A stretch of DNA of 64,000 nucleotides from Hemicentrotus pulcherrimus (taxonomy: Eukaryota > Echinodermata > Echinoidea > Camarodonta > Strongylocentrotidae), in NCBI GenBank assembly GCA_003118195.1, contig BEXV01000324.1, forward strand, positions 82,881 to 146,880. Direction: 5' to 3'. The notes beneath the pieces were generated by a model, which saw only the letters and a list, made by a program, of their open reading frames with translations, was not told where the DNA came from and searched no databases. This document shows positions 52,191-64,000 of this stretch, piece by piece (the first letter of the stretch is position 1; each line of letters begins with the position of its first letter). The position numbers and the translations under genes were made by a program.

Positions 52191-55100
52191 CTCCCTTCCT
52201 CTCGTCCTGTATTATGTCTGTACTTCCCGACGGCCTCGTGAAAACAGCGAATGTGGCGATGAAAGAGCACTCTAGGGATGGTTTTTACACATCTCAACCT
52301 ATTTACAGAGAAAAGCTTTCATTGAAATCGACATGGTTTGGCTTGTTCCCATTCGGTGAAGGAAAAAAAAAGACAAACAAATACTGAATGCGCTTCTTGA
52401 TTGTCATCACTATCGACCAGAGATAAGCGAAGGATAAACCTAGCCATCATAAATCTAAGAAGGTTGATGAGTGCCGCGGTGTCTTTTAAATGCAATGACT
52501 CGAAGCGTTATGATTATAGGGTGATTATTTTATATCATGTTTTGAATGAATTTGTAAACATGTCATCACATCGGCAGCAAAATTTAAATTTCACAGGTGA
52601 ATTGGAAGTGATTCAAAGAAATGGGAGAGATTAAGTGGAGAGAAATGGGACGGTATTCAATCATTAACATTTACTTCATAATGTAGTTATTATGGATTCC
52701 ATATCATTTTTTAATCTGTAGATCAGTAATCCCGAACACGTTCTAAACATAATCAACAAAGCTAATATGGAATTCTCAGAGCGAATTGCCTTTTAAATAT
52801 TATATTCATGTTTCAATTCCGCCTCGTGGCCCTTTGGCTGACATTTGAAGGCGTAAATGAATAATAAAATGATTCTACAGAAAAGACATGCCTTGCATAC
52901 TGCTGCTGTTTTAGATGGTTTGTATCATGTATTTTGGGGATGACAGATACGTTAATTACCCTATGTATAACGAGAATCCGTCCAAATAAAAGCAAAATTG
53001 AAAGCTCTAATTGACATCTGGAATAAAGTTAGTTAATGCACGAAGTCTAAACGCTAATAATACAACACTTCCAAGCAGAACCATTGAGGATATAAATGTA
53101 ATTTCCTCTCAGGAATTATCCCAGTCAATGTTAAGTAGATTATATAAAAGTTGAGAGAGCGATTTGGACAATTTTTAATTTTTACGGCGCCAATTTTGCT
53201 ATTGCCTTTCTTCAGGGGACCTCACTGCACTCCATATCTTCCTAGAGGGCGCAATGAGCCATAATTCTGAGACATTTTGTAAAGCTGAACACTGTCTCAT
53301 TTACAAGATAATTTGCCTTGTAAAAGTAGCTTGTCGATTTAGCATATAATTGCCCCTTTTCAAACTTTACTGTGCATGATAATAAAATCAGGTGCAATGC
53401 AATTATCGTTATGTTCCACTCATCATGAGCTTTCAAATCAAAGAGCTCGGAAACGTACAACAAATTTTAAGAAATCATACCGTACAGGCACATTTTGTTA
53501 CTTCATCTGTATTTCTAATCCCGACACTGTACTATCTAAAATGAGAATGAAACCATTAGAAGGAGATAGAGTTATACTATAAGGAAAAACAAAACGTTTG
53601 TTTAGTCTTTTTTTTAAATTTCATTTACTTCTGCAGGAAAGGAACAAAGAACCCACGCATGTTTTTATCTTGCCATTTAGCTTGGTAGCACTGACACTTT
53701 GTTCCTTGGGATATCATCCCTCGGATCCAAAAGAGGAAAGTTTGACCTATTCTTGCGAGAAAAAAGCACATTGCCCCCGATTAAGAACTGTTTGCAGTTG
53801 ATATCAGGAGTATTTTGAGTGACATTAATGACACTCTTAAAGTTCTTAGCAAGCACAATCACGGACCCAATACCCACAAGGTGGCCACTGGTGCCGTATT
53901 GATAAAGGCATCATGGGGACGCTTAGGAATGTTCTCCCTTCATCATCATGCACGACGTGGTAGTCGTTACCGGGCCCGTCGTGTGCCCGTCCTCGTAAGA
54001 TGAGTACCGCCATCACTCGATCTCGGCACGTGACTCGACAAGAGAAATAGCACGGTTCAACTCCGTCATGGAACCCGACGCTGCACGCTCTCGGTAATCT
54101 CATTGGCAGGGATGCAAGTTTGAATCACACTATTTGCAAGGAACTTCATTCTTAACGAAGTTTCGTAATCTACAAATCTCACAGGTGATCCTTGACATTC
54201 TAGTTCAAACTGCCATCCTGATATCACTTTTAAAGGAGATGGTTAATTTAACCCTTTTTTTTCTCTTTGCCTGTTGCTCAGATACAATTTATTTTATCTG
54301 ACTTTCTCATTCACTAGATTTATCTTTAATTCAACTGTTTATACATCCGATGGTTATTTATCACGATACAGCCACATTTTTTCATCCGCAGTTTTGTTAT
54401 TAACCAATCAGCAAACAAAATATAATAATATACTCATGATGAAACCTGTGTTACTTTTGCATCCATGCTATGCCTATACCTGCACGTGAGTTCACCTCTC
54501 CCGTTTACCAAAACAGAATATCAATCTCGCTCGTAATCTATGTTGATTAGATGCTGAACGTTATATCAAAATAATGAAACAACTACAACAACAAAAACAA
54601 CGTGCCTCGACATTAGCACACACAGAGAGATTAAAGTGACATTGGAAAAGCTTAATGAAAATATGAAATGCATTGATAGGAATATCACGACTCCTCTACT
54701 TGTATACAAACAGGGTTTTAGATTTGATTTCATTTACATACAATATACAGACGACATAATTGTAATTGTATGCATAATCTTACAAAAGGAAAATGTGATA
54801 AAGCTAACAATGATAAGATTATTGACTCAGTTTCATGTATGCGTGTAGGGACATGCTTTTCTTGTATTTCCGTGTCATGGAGAAGAAAAAAACGTTCACT
54901 TTCTCGCTAGGTAATTATTCTCCTTAATTGGAAGATTGGTCACATTGGGCGAGTCAGACAAGATTGAAGTGCAGCCAATTTTCTTTGAACATTCATGAGT
55001 AAAATGTGAGTAACTCTTTTCTCATTTTTTGTGAGAAGACTCTGGCTTGACTAAAGTGACCCGAATTGTGCTTCAATCCCTCCCCTGCTGTCAAAGAAGG

Positions 55101-57556
55101 TGGTTTGAGATTGGAGGTGGGATGAAGCAGAAGAAAAATGAGAATGGGTCGTGAAACGAGACACTGATGATCAAAACGGAGGAAATCTGAGAAGCGCATT
55201 ATTTGGCAGCTTATTGAATAATTGAAAGGATAAAGGCAGTCAAGGAACCCACATTGGACTTCACGTTTTCAGGAAATCTTGGTTGCCATAGTAACAGAGC
55301 CGCTCGTAACTCAAGGCGTCATTACGAGCATCCCATGAAATATCAGCTCTATCCTTGCCCGTTCCTTTGTACTCGCAAATATAAAATGTTTGAATAATAA
55401 ACGAATAATCAATCGAAGAAGTGATACGAAACCCAGGCAAGATTTTGATAATACATTATAAACGCAGAAGTAGGGCATTCCCTGTGAACTTTAATTTTTT
55501 TTTTTTTTTTTACTTCCTTTTCTCATCTTAGATTACTTATTTCAGATTTCATTCTTTCCTGATCAATTCTTTCTTTCTTATCTCATGATACTTTTTTTCC
55601 TGGATCAGAGAATCCAGAAATAAAAACTTAATATAGAAAATGTTCCGAAAACATACAGCAAACAACACCTTCAATAAAACAGCACAGCGCAGTATATATT
55701 ATATCATTATACACAGCGGTAGTATAATCATCGATATCTGATAATGTATTATTCTAATATTGATTGTTCATTTGACCTTACCTGACGGCTTTAAGAAAAA
55801 TAATTTAGGATTGCTTATGACTGCAAGCCAGTATTTAGATCAAGTCTTCTATGCAATCCGATCCAAATTACGAGAGGAGCAAATGACAAGTATATAAATG
55901 ATCAAAGTTGTGACAAAGAGCATCAGTGTCAGCGGATTGGAAGAGAATGAGTCGTAGAGGGCCAAATTACAGGATCTTTACAGGACATTTTGCTTTTAGG
56001 AAATCAAGCTCGAGTTTGTTGAACGTCCGAAATAACAATTTGTCAGAATTTTTTCCTATTTGACTTTAAAAATTTTAGAATCATGAATGTCAAGACATTT
56101 CAGATTGAAGTTTTTGAACGACACAATAATTACAACAAAAATAATAAAAATAACAATAATGATATATCATAATCGAATAAATCAAATATCTGGTTGTGCC
56201 TATGACTTTAATCTACTTTAAAAACCTCCCCCTTCCAGTTTTGTATGATATATCTAAATTAATTAATCATGGGCTAATTCGTGTTTTTATGAATAGTGTC
56301 AACGTGAAATACGTAACTTAACTTTTTTTTAACAATCACCTCGTGACAATTTTGAATTATTACTTATTAAGATGAATACTATAATAAAATTGAAATAAAT
56401 AAGTCCATACCCTTCCATTTCCTGACACGTTTGATTTCAATAACAAAATAAAACAGAATATCGTACATTTATTCACCGAAACTGCAATATTTGCAAAAGG
56501 TCATAAAACGGATACGAAAAACATGCACAAATTACGTGCCTTGTCAAAAAATTAAAAAAAATCGGGTAGAAAAGAAATGTCTGATATCGGATCCCGCTGC
56601 ACCTCAAATTAATCAACTTAACTTTGCTATTTGTACGAAGCCTTTGGAGGAAATAAATAGCCTTTATGTTAATCGAGTATCCCCATGGATATGCATCAAA
56701 TGTTTAGCTCGCCTTACAGATTGTGTAACTTACTGCGTAGATCAAAATAAAATAATACATTAGGAGTGAGGCAATAGGTAATTTAACTAATGAACAACCC
56801 TCGTTTTCATTATTATACCTTCACTGTTATGCGTCTTATTTCAAAATGCCAAGGTAATATCGAATCATGGATATGCATATTTTAATGCTTTTGCACCGCT
56901 GTTAATTAACTTATGGCTGCTTTAAGAGCCACAAGGGTGAATTTATGCACAACAAAATTCTCCTTGCCCTTATCTCTCAATTTAACTTTACCCTTTCCCT
57001 TTACTCACTTTTGATCGTTTTGTGAATTTTTTGACAGGCTTGTGGTATAAACCCCCTTCTCTTTATCGGTTTACCATGCTAGTGCATACTGATTAATATT
57101 GATCGACTCAATTATAATGTTATAATGTTGAAATATTTATAAGATTTACAATAAATATTTTCTCTGTCTCTCTTTATAATTACACAATTTATTTCATGAC
57201 CATATCTCTCATACCAAAATGCATTACCTTTTTTTTTAAGCAGCCTACGTGATTATAACTTGTGAGCCTGGAGCATTTGATTATTAATAATTAAACGGAT
57301 GTACCATTTTTCATTTGAACAATGATTTATACTTTTTTTTCCTCAATGTTATTATCTCAAATTTTATGTAATTTTGATATTTTTATCTGTAATGATATTC
57401 CATCTTTTATCTTTGTTTAGATTGTAAAGATGGTGGAAATAAATGTCAATTCAAATTAAAATATTATATAACTTTTTCGGTCGAGTACTTTATCTGCACA
57501 ACCCGTGCCAGATTTCATTATTTCTTATACTGCCATTCATATTCATAATCATCGGG
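52191..57556. other. Non-coding DNA with one GC-richer island
   Basis: Around 53860-54110 the sequence becomes GC- and CG-rich, with open frames on both strands (53677-53877 and 53846-54103 minus; 53815-54003 plus). None resembles a family I know. A CCTTAC at 55780-55785 reads as a strong minus-strand donor preceded by a 39-base frame after a TTGCAG acceptor-like site, too short to interpret. Confidence 0.45.
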
Positions 57557-57647
57557 GAGAAAAAGAAGAAGAAAAAGAAGAAGAAAAAGAAGAAGAAAAA
57601 GAAGAAGAAAAAGAAGAAGAAGCAGAAGAAGAAGAAGAAGAAAAAAT
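57557..57647 (+). repeat. AAG-rich minisatellite, 12-base period
   Basis: Units of AAAAAGAAGAAG are repeated about six times, then (GAA)n. The poly-Lys frame is an artefact. Confidence 0.9.
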
Positions 57648-58769
57648 AATTTATTGAATTTGCTCATTACTTTAGGGTTATGCTTTCTATTTAGTGTATA
57701 ACAAGGTACTGTCTATGGCAAAGTAATAATGTTTAATCTAATTTCACAGGAAATGGAACTAAAAACAGTGATGTCTTCTTTAAAGGTTTCAAAATTGATG
57801 TCGGCGAGCACATTTTTTTAAGTCAGCGAGTAGCCGTTTGATTCCGAGAACATAATTGTTGATGATGATCATTGGTCACTCCAGAACACATCCGTAGAGC
57901 ATGATTTAGGTTTTACGTGAAAGTATTTTTTCACTGGTATGACATTTACCAACAAGAGTTCACCTTTAACAGAACATTATTCGAAGAATTTATGAATTTA
58001 TTTTCATGGCAGAAAGCACCGCTGGCAGCGCATTTGCAAGCCTGTAAACTACCACACATAAATCATGATTCATAATTCATGACAAATAGAAGCTCCCTTA
58101 ACCCGACTGCTGTGCCCAGTTCAACAAGAAGATATGGGCTTAGAGATGTCAGATGACGTCCATGTTTGGAAGGAAAAATGGTTAAACATGCTTAAATCCT
58201 GTTCATAATATTGACCTCTTCAGCTTGCTTCCCTTCTAGTGCCTTCAAGAGAAATGCAAACGTTTAACTAAACTAAATACAATATTTACTCGGTTAAGTA
58301 CCGAAGCAGGGTGGATTTCTGGGTCTCCCTCCTGAATTCTGTCTTTCCAGAGCAGAACTTCTCCTCACTCCGGGGTATTTCTTTTAAATGGCGCAGGACT
58401 GTCACAAATGCGTAGTCACGACCTAAAGGGAACTCAATCCCAAACGCATGATTCCGTGTATTTTTTGTTTCATGCTTTCCATACCTGTTCAATGTAGGTT
58501 CACGTTCAGTTCAAGAAAAACAAAATGCACGCTGTCGTTGCTCTTTTAAAAAGCAACAGACGTGACTCTCCTTTTAATATTATGATACTTTAACGACTTT
58601 TCAGGTGCGAGGTTTTTGTTTCATTTGTCTTCCCTGCTGCTTGGAAAGTGCTGAAATTGACTGGCTTCACCTACAAGTCATGGCCAAATTCGTTGTTTTG
58701 CCAATAACGGGCAAAAAGATTGAGTTTATACTGAACGGGACCTAGTTTGAAAACAAAAAGTGTGAGGGG

Positions 58770-58920
58770 AAGGGAGAGCTGGAAAGAGGGAGAAAGAGAG
58801 AGACAGAGAGAGAAAGAGGGAGATAGAGAGAGAGAGAGAGAGAGAGATGGAGAGAGAGATGAAGACAGAGACGGAAAGACTACTGAAGGGAGAATGGAAG
58901 AAAATGCGGGAGCCAGAGAG
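58770..58920 (+). repeat. (GA)n-rich tract
   Basis: Purine-only sequence has a long pure (GA)n core near 58825-58848 and runs into GAAGACAGAGACGG. Arg/Glu and Ser/Leu frames across it are artefacts. Confidence 0.85.
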
Positions 58921-59160
58921 GAAGCAAAAGACGAGACAGAGAGATCGAGCCACAGGTGGAGAAGGGGAGATGTTAGAAAGTAAGTTTCAACGAAAAGATG
59001 GGTTGTGGTAATTGACAACGAACACTCAAAAGGAACGAGGAATTATTATATTAAATGAGAGACAGATACAGGGGGGAGCACGGGTGGTACAGGTTAAAGC
59101 AAAAAAAGAAGGATGTCGGTCGGGAAGAAAGCAAGCGAGACCGCGGGATTCCTTTTGTGT

Positions 59161-59227
59161 GCGCGTGTGTGCGGATGTATGCGCGTGTGTGCGGATGTAT
59201 GCGCGTGTGTGCGGGTGTATGCGCGTG
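59161..59227 (+). repeat. 20-base-period GT-rich minisatellite
   Basis: There are three units of GCGCGTGTGTGCGGATGTAT (the last with one change) plus a partial fourth. It is GC-rich against an AT-rich background. Confidence 0.92.
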
Positions 59228-59282
59228 GATTCATTTGCGTAGGTGATCGTGCGCTATTGTTTGTTCGTTCGTTTGTTTGTTT

Positions 59283-60350
59283 GATTTTTTTTAAGGGACA
59301 TGTTTTAATCAGATAAGTATTGCGGTCTTGGGCTTGGGCACCAACTGGCATGTGTTTACAGCCTAATAGTTATTTTCTCTGCAGCGTTTTGAAGACATCC
59401 AGGAATTCTTGCACCAAAGTTGTTTTATGTCGGGCATGGAGATGTTAATAGATAATGTAATTTTACTTTAATTACAAGCTTCGTCGTATGTTATCGCAAA
59501 GCATCGTAGATAATCGTAGCAAAATCACACCGTATGAGATGTGCCCGTTTTTCAGATAAAGATAGAAAAAAGGAATACGAATGAAACACAAATAAAAAAA
59601 GAGAAAGAAAGGGGAGATGATAAATTGTTGGTACAACAAAGTAGAGACGAAATACACATGTAGCAAAACGAATTGCTAGTGATCAGAATCAAAATATATT
59701 GGTCTATTTTGTATTTCTTGGAATTGATAATTATCATCTATTGTGAAGATAGAAAGAAAATATATTATGGATATGGTTATGGAAACAATGTGTTTCGTTA
59801 GTCTCCCATGATTGCGGCTTTACTTGAAATATTTATCATGGTAATACCAAAACGACTTCATTTGTATTCATTAAAAACGTGCCTTCTCTCCGGGGCTATT
59901 ATCTGGAAAGGATTCGTAGTAATCGAGATGATTGAGTTTCTCTGACTTGTTATATTATTGTTTCCTCTAGCTATACGGACGCAACATTAGGGTTTGTGGA
60001 CACAAGAAAAGGTTTCACAGCGTTTTTCACTCAATATATTTTTGCAAGATTGAGAAAGTATGGGTATATTTCCCGCGATGTTTATTTTTCAGGAGTACAC
60101 GTGAAAGAACTCATATCCCATATCGTATTATCCATGACGCCAAGAATATCGGGTGTCATTGCGGTAGAATATGGCTAATTGAAACACGAGACATAGAAAC
60201 GTAAACAACGGAGTGTAATTTGTCATATTTTGTAATGTTTCGCATCAACATGTTATTAAAACTGTTGCCAGAGAAGAGCGGAAGGATGAAGTGTGGTCTT
60301 TGACGACTTAATACTTTGTAAACGGTTAGACAGAACATATCGATTACTAT
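59283..60350. other. Start of locus B intron 1
   Basis: AT-rich, with no further exon recognised. The open frames here are short and motif-free. Confidence 0.5.
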
Positions 60351-60356
60351 ACTCAC
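60351..60356 (-). other. Splice donor of locus B exon 1
   Basis: On the minus strand the exon ends ACCCGCG and the intron begins GTGAGT. It falls at the same codon and phase as the locus A donor, and the two reading frames lose all similarity immediately after it. Confidence 0.85.
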
Positions 60357-61140
60357 CGCGGGTATAAGGCGTCACATCTCTCTCTAACAGTTCGACGTAT
60401 CTCTCATCACTAAAGTCGAATTCATTAAAAGGTTGAAACGTCAAGTTCAACCCGTACCCACCCCCACTGGCCTTTTCCAACATGTCATACACACCACCGG
60501 CCATAAAGACTTCATCTTTGATGTGGGCGTCACCATCATGGAATACTATCACCCCTCTCTTCCACTCATAGATCTTCCAGAGGGCGGCAACGAAGTGGGC
60601 AAGTTTACGGTGTGGTGGTCGAAGGTTGGTGATCAGTTTATACTGGTCAAAGTCATCGTAACCTGATGCTTGCCCTCCAGCTGTGATGAGGGGAAGATTC
60701 CATCTGGTTGAGAATCTTCCAACCGGGGCCAATGCGTACTCACACACCGGTCCAAAGAAGGCCATGACTATGTGGATATACACCATATCAATAGCGGCAA
60801 ATTGGGCAGTGTTCAACCAGCATTCGGTATCGTCGACAATCATGCTTATGTTATTAGGAACGACGAGTGTCGAAGTCTTGACTTTTTCCAGAGCAATACG
60901 CATAGCTGGCACCACCATCTGAAGGTGATAAGGGTAATGTCTTCCAGCGACCAACCAGGGTTTCGAACCTCTGGTAGACGGTAAAGGATACCGCGGTAAC
61001 ATGATAGCAATGTTAATAGGCTCATCCGGTGGTAGAGATCTAGAAACAGATGAATTCACGCTTAATAGGACAACAAAAAAGACGCAAAGCTTGATATCAA
61101 CAAGGAACCAAGGAAAAAACAAAGCCTTCAATTCCACCAT
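60357..61140 (-). CDS. Locus B: first coding exon of a second natriuretic-peptide-receptor / receptor guanylate cyclase-like protein (partial)
   Basis: This exon encodes 261 residues plus one base and is a clear paralogue of locus A, sharing roughly half its residues. A long hydrophobic stretch (about 8-32) is the signal peptide. The ANF-receptor-type domain follows: PYHLQMVVPAMRIAL (70-84), Cys107, FFGPVCEY with Cys133 (128-135), PVGRF (139-143), ITAGGQASGY (152-161) and FHDGDAHIKDEVFMAGG (200-216). The Cys spacing is again 26. Sequons fall at N97 and N232. I chose the Met at 61140 because it has A at -3 and G at +4 and directly precedes the signal peptide. The frame stays open upstream to a Met at 61308, but that extension is Cys/Phe-rich, has no match in locus A and is probably 5' UTR. 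The exon ends after TPYTR at a GTGAGT donor in phase 1, exactly as in locus A. Compared with A it has a five-residue insert rich in Gly (about 224-229). No downstream exon is recognised. Confidence 0.88.
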
Positions 61141-61770
61141 CGTGTGTTCCTTTTCCTTCAGGTACAATACAATGTGGAAGCAATCAAAACATGTGAAGCA
61201 GTATTGCAGTAAAAATGTCTCGTGTGACATTGAAATAAATGATCTCCCCCGTTCACAGAAAGGTTTAACAGTGGAAAAGTAGATAGGATTGTAGCAAGCT
61301 AGGCACATGAGGGCGTATTACTTACTCAACTCCCAGCACAACCAACAGATGCACTCGAAATAAGTCTTGTATATCAGACACTGATCGATATCGAGAGAAA
61401 ATACAACTAGCAGGATGGGAGGATACAAATAGAAAGAAGAGAATTGCAGGAAATGAGAAATAGAGAGGGACAAAAAAACAGAGAGAGCAGGAAAGAGGGG
61501 GAACGAGGGAGAGAGAGGCGGAGAGAGACAGAGAGGAGAAAGAGGCGGAGAGAGAGAGAAGCGTAAATAATGAATGGTCTTGAGTGATAGTGAACGATAT
61601 TATACTTTTCTCATCTCCATAAATTGTCACCCGTAGGTTATATTCCTCAATGCCTAAATTTATTGAGAATGTCGCTACTTGAACTACTTTAAAGGTACGT
61701 CCAACATTATATAAAGTTGGTTTTAAATTAATTTTAAAAATCCAAGAAAATGATAGAAATAGAACCACAG
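61141..61770 (-). promoter_or_regulatory. 5' flank of locus B
   Basis: This is the sequence upstream of the locus B start. About 61440-61560 is a purine-rich GA/GGAGA tract (pyrimidine-rich on the transcribed strand). An ACTTAC at 61321-61326 would read as a GTAAGT donor on the minus strand, so a short 5' UTR exon ending there is possible. I see no convincing acceptor between it and the start codon. Position is the only argument for a regulatory role. Confidence 0.3.
61440..61562 (+). repeat. GA/GGAGA-rich tract upstream of locus B
   Basis: Purine-rich GAGAGA and GGCGGAGAGA units are repeated. The tract is pyrimidine-rich on the strand transcribed for locus B. Confidence 0.8.
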
Positions 61771-63919
61771 TAAACGTTGCATTGATTACAAAATAATGTA
61801 AAAATACATAACTTTCTTATTTTCTGTCGGGTCCTCTTAAACTTTCAGTGGTTCGTATAAGGAAAACCAAATTAATGTCAAATTGGACTTACCCTAATAA
61901 CAGGAGTGTTTTTGTTTTCTGTGAAATCATGTATTGTATCGTTTTGATCGTTGTATGAATTTCCTTGTATCGTTTGCATCTTCATCCTATTACATGCACG
62001 TCATTTATTTTCTGGATGTAGAAGATTTATGGTTTTATCTTCCGGGCAAATTGCGCTTCTTTTTGATATCGGGTTGTTTCTCTGTAGGCCATGGATATAT
62101 ATATTAATGGATATTGGAATTAACGGATCGCAAGTTTGAGCCTTGTCATGGTTATGTAAATTGGTATCTTCGAAGAAGTATACACGACAGATGAGATCCA
62201 AATGGAAAAGAGGATATCTGTATATAGATGACATAATGTAGACTATGACAACTTCAATCAGACGGTATTATGATGTCTTTTGGGTGATTGCGGTAAGGTT
62301 ATTAGTTTTACAATCAAGGAAGATTATCATACAAGGTAAGTTGCCCAATGGCGATGGGCAAAAAAAGCATTTCAAACACCCAAGAAAACAACAAATTAAC
62401 TCCATGGTGCATCCTTTCTTACAGAGTGTTCTTAATTAGATGATACAGTACAGAACTTTGAGACGACATTGAATTCCTGCATCATAATTGGCATCTATAT
62501 CCTTTCGGATATGTCCTCACCATCAATCAATCACATCCTCTTCATAAATTAATATTACATTTTGCAATAAGATGCTTCGCAGCTGTCTTATACTTTATAG
62601 TTTTAACATCCGTCGCTAAAAGACACAATCGCGGATTTATTACCAATTTTTCTCTTTGTTAATGTAGAGTATACGTACAAACAAAACAAACGTACAGTAT
62701 CTACAGACAAAAGGAAATCGTAAATACGCCGGAAGAGTGCACAATTTATTGGGGGAGGGCCTATGCTCTCTCGCAATCTTTTGTTACGTTAAGGTGATCT
62801 ATATCTAGTGTAACCTGTGTTGGCCTGGATGTGTAGCACGATGTGAGAGTGTTTCATGATATGGCCTTACCAAAGCTAATCCCTGGTCCAGTTGTCAGAA
62901 TATATATTATGTATAAGCAAGAAGCAGCTGAATAGATTAAAGAAAAATACAGACTACCCCGAGAGATAAAACATCCAAACGCCGAATCGACACATACCTC
63001 TTTGGCCTAGTGTAACATTGACTTGAACAGACGACCCATGTGTTAAAATTAGCTAAAGGGCAGTGGTTTATAGGGGTTATAATTCGTCACAGCTTCCCTG
63101 CTAGGAGGGTCACTAAAAACACCGCACTACAAACGGTCGTGGAAAAATACATGTACGCCCACGTCGCGTGGCTAGTTCAAAAATCATTTAAAATGGTGAA
63201 TAACGTGACAAAAAATTCAGTACATCTTCACTTAATAGAGATAGGACGCATATGTTTGTAAATATTATAAGTAGGTATCAGTCAAAGGCAATAAAGCAGT
63301 GATTATTCCATGGTATGTTCTGATATAATTTGATTTTGTCAATCATTATTGGACCAGTTTCTTGTCACCATTCCGTCTGATTTTAGAAGACATCCCCAAG
63401 TACAATCAGTGACCTGTCTGAAAGAAAGTTTACTTTAAAATTTGAATATATTTACACTTGTGCTTGCCCAAAAAAAAAATACTGATGAAATTCCTTTCTG
63501 ATGGCTTATTTCAAAGCGGGGTAGTAATTGCACATTATAGAGCATAGAACGACAATAAAGCGATTTTAGCACATTTACTTTAATGTATGTATCGTGGTTC
63601 GGGAAAGGAATAAAGTTATAGAATGATAACCCCCCCCCCCTACAAAGTCGTCTCCTTCTCCAGTAACAACCTGAAGATAACGCGTTGAATATCCCGCATG
63701 CATATCCCTATATATACTCTGTTGGTCATAATGGTGGAATCAATTTTTTTTACCCCAATTTACGGAATGATTTTGACAATGATTTATTCCTAATATATCT
63801 AAATATAAATAGTATACATTCTCAGATTTTATTGAATAATAGTTTGCAAGTGTTTGTTTGGCGTGACTGATAATGCATGTGTGTGATCCTATGCTAATCA
63901 ACTAGGAGACCTACGTTCT
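61771..63919. other. Non-coding DNA upstream of locus B
   Basis: There are only short unsupported open frames and a C homopolymer at about 63631-63640. Confidence 0.55.
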
Positions 63920-64000
63920 TAAAGATGAAGTTGAGTTCTGGTCATGCGATTGCATTGTGAAAGAAACGGTGTGGAATCGACCAGAAAAGGTTGCAATCTA
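63920..64000 (+). repeat. Dispersed repeat family R1, copy 3 (runs off the window)
   Basis: It begins TAAAGATGAAGTTGAGTTCT and matches copy 2 almost exactly before the window ends. All three copies share one orientation. Confidence 0.8.

Noticed and set aside
51787..52275. 162-codon plus-strand open frame
   Set aside because: It is Ser/Leu/Thr/His repeats produced by CT and CA microsatellites.
57443..57649. Poly-Lys open frame
   Set aside because: It is created by the AAG minisatellite; the preceding part has no motif.
60433..60984. Plus-strand frames of 70-79 codons
   Set aside because: They are antisense shadows of the locus B exon.

Overview
The window reads as nuclear DNA of a marine invertebrate, most likely an echinoderm (sea urchin or relative). 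The reasons are an AT-rich, intron-like background with almost no long open frames, very many simple repeats, AAT-microsatellite-linked elements containing the motif CTTATATAGCGC (a type I associate with sea urchin genomes), and two exons of the natriuretic-peptide-receptor / receptor-guanylate-cyclase family, which is expanded in echinoderms. The species call is inference. Nothing looks prokaryotic: there are no operons, no compact genes and no CRISPR array.

Only two stretches are convincingly protein coding. Both are on the minus strand and both are first coding exons of natriuretic-peptide-receptor-like proteins. Locus A (38480 down to 37721) encodes 253 residues and locus B (61140 down to 60357) encodes 261 residues. 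Each has a signal peptide followed by the N-terminal part of an ANF-receptor-type ligand-binding domain. Each ends with the same residue pattern (TPYTR or SPYAR), at a GTGAGT splice donor, in the same phase (1). They are tandem paralogues about 21.9 kb apart, transcribed leftwards, with B upstream of A. I could not find the exons for the rest of the extracellular domain, the membrane segment, the kinase-homology domain or the cyclase. They are either too short to recognise by eye, lost, or beyond the left edge. The two may be separate genes or alternative first exons sharing one downstream part.

Layout. 1-2011: non-coding, then a 711-base assembly gap ending in a poly-G tract. 2763-3510: an AAT-repeat-linked element followed by the first of three copies of a dispersed repeat (others at 20095 and at the right edge, 63920). 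3511-37720: mainly non-coding DNA (intron 1 or 3' flank of locus A). It holds a pair of inverted-orientation copies of a roughly 540-base MITE-like element with 30-base terminal inverted repeats (10381-10916 and 16362-16904), an exact 46-base direct repeat pair (19371 and 19812), a second poly-G-bounded gap (32207-32285) and one weak plus-strand candidate exon (36936-37053). 37721-38480: locus A. 38481-60356: intergenic DNA or locus B intron. It contains a palindrome-rich MITE with GGCCCCG-type ends (47972-48122), a compound CT/CA minisatellite (51864-52190), a 12-base-period AAG minisatellite (57557-57647), a 20-base-period GT-rich minisatellite (59161-59227) and a perfect 13-base-stem hairpin (42843-42872). 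60357-61140: locus B. 61141-64000: its 5' flank and non-coding DNA.

Functionally, the two exons would encode secreted-pathway N-terminal halves of cell-surface peptide receptors. Full-length members of this family bind peptides outside the cell and, when they carry the cyclase, make cGMP inside it. Whether these two do so cannot be read from this window.
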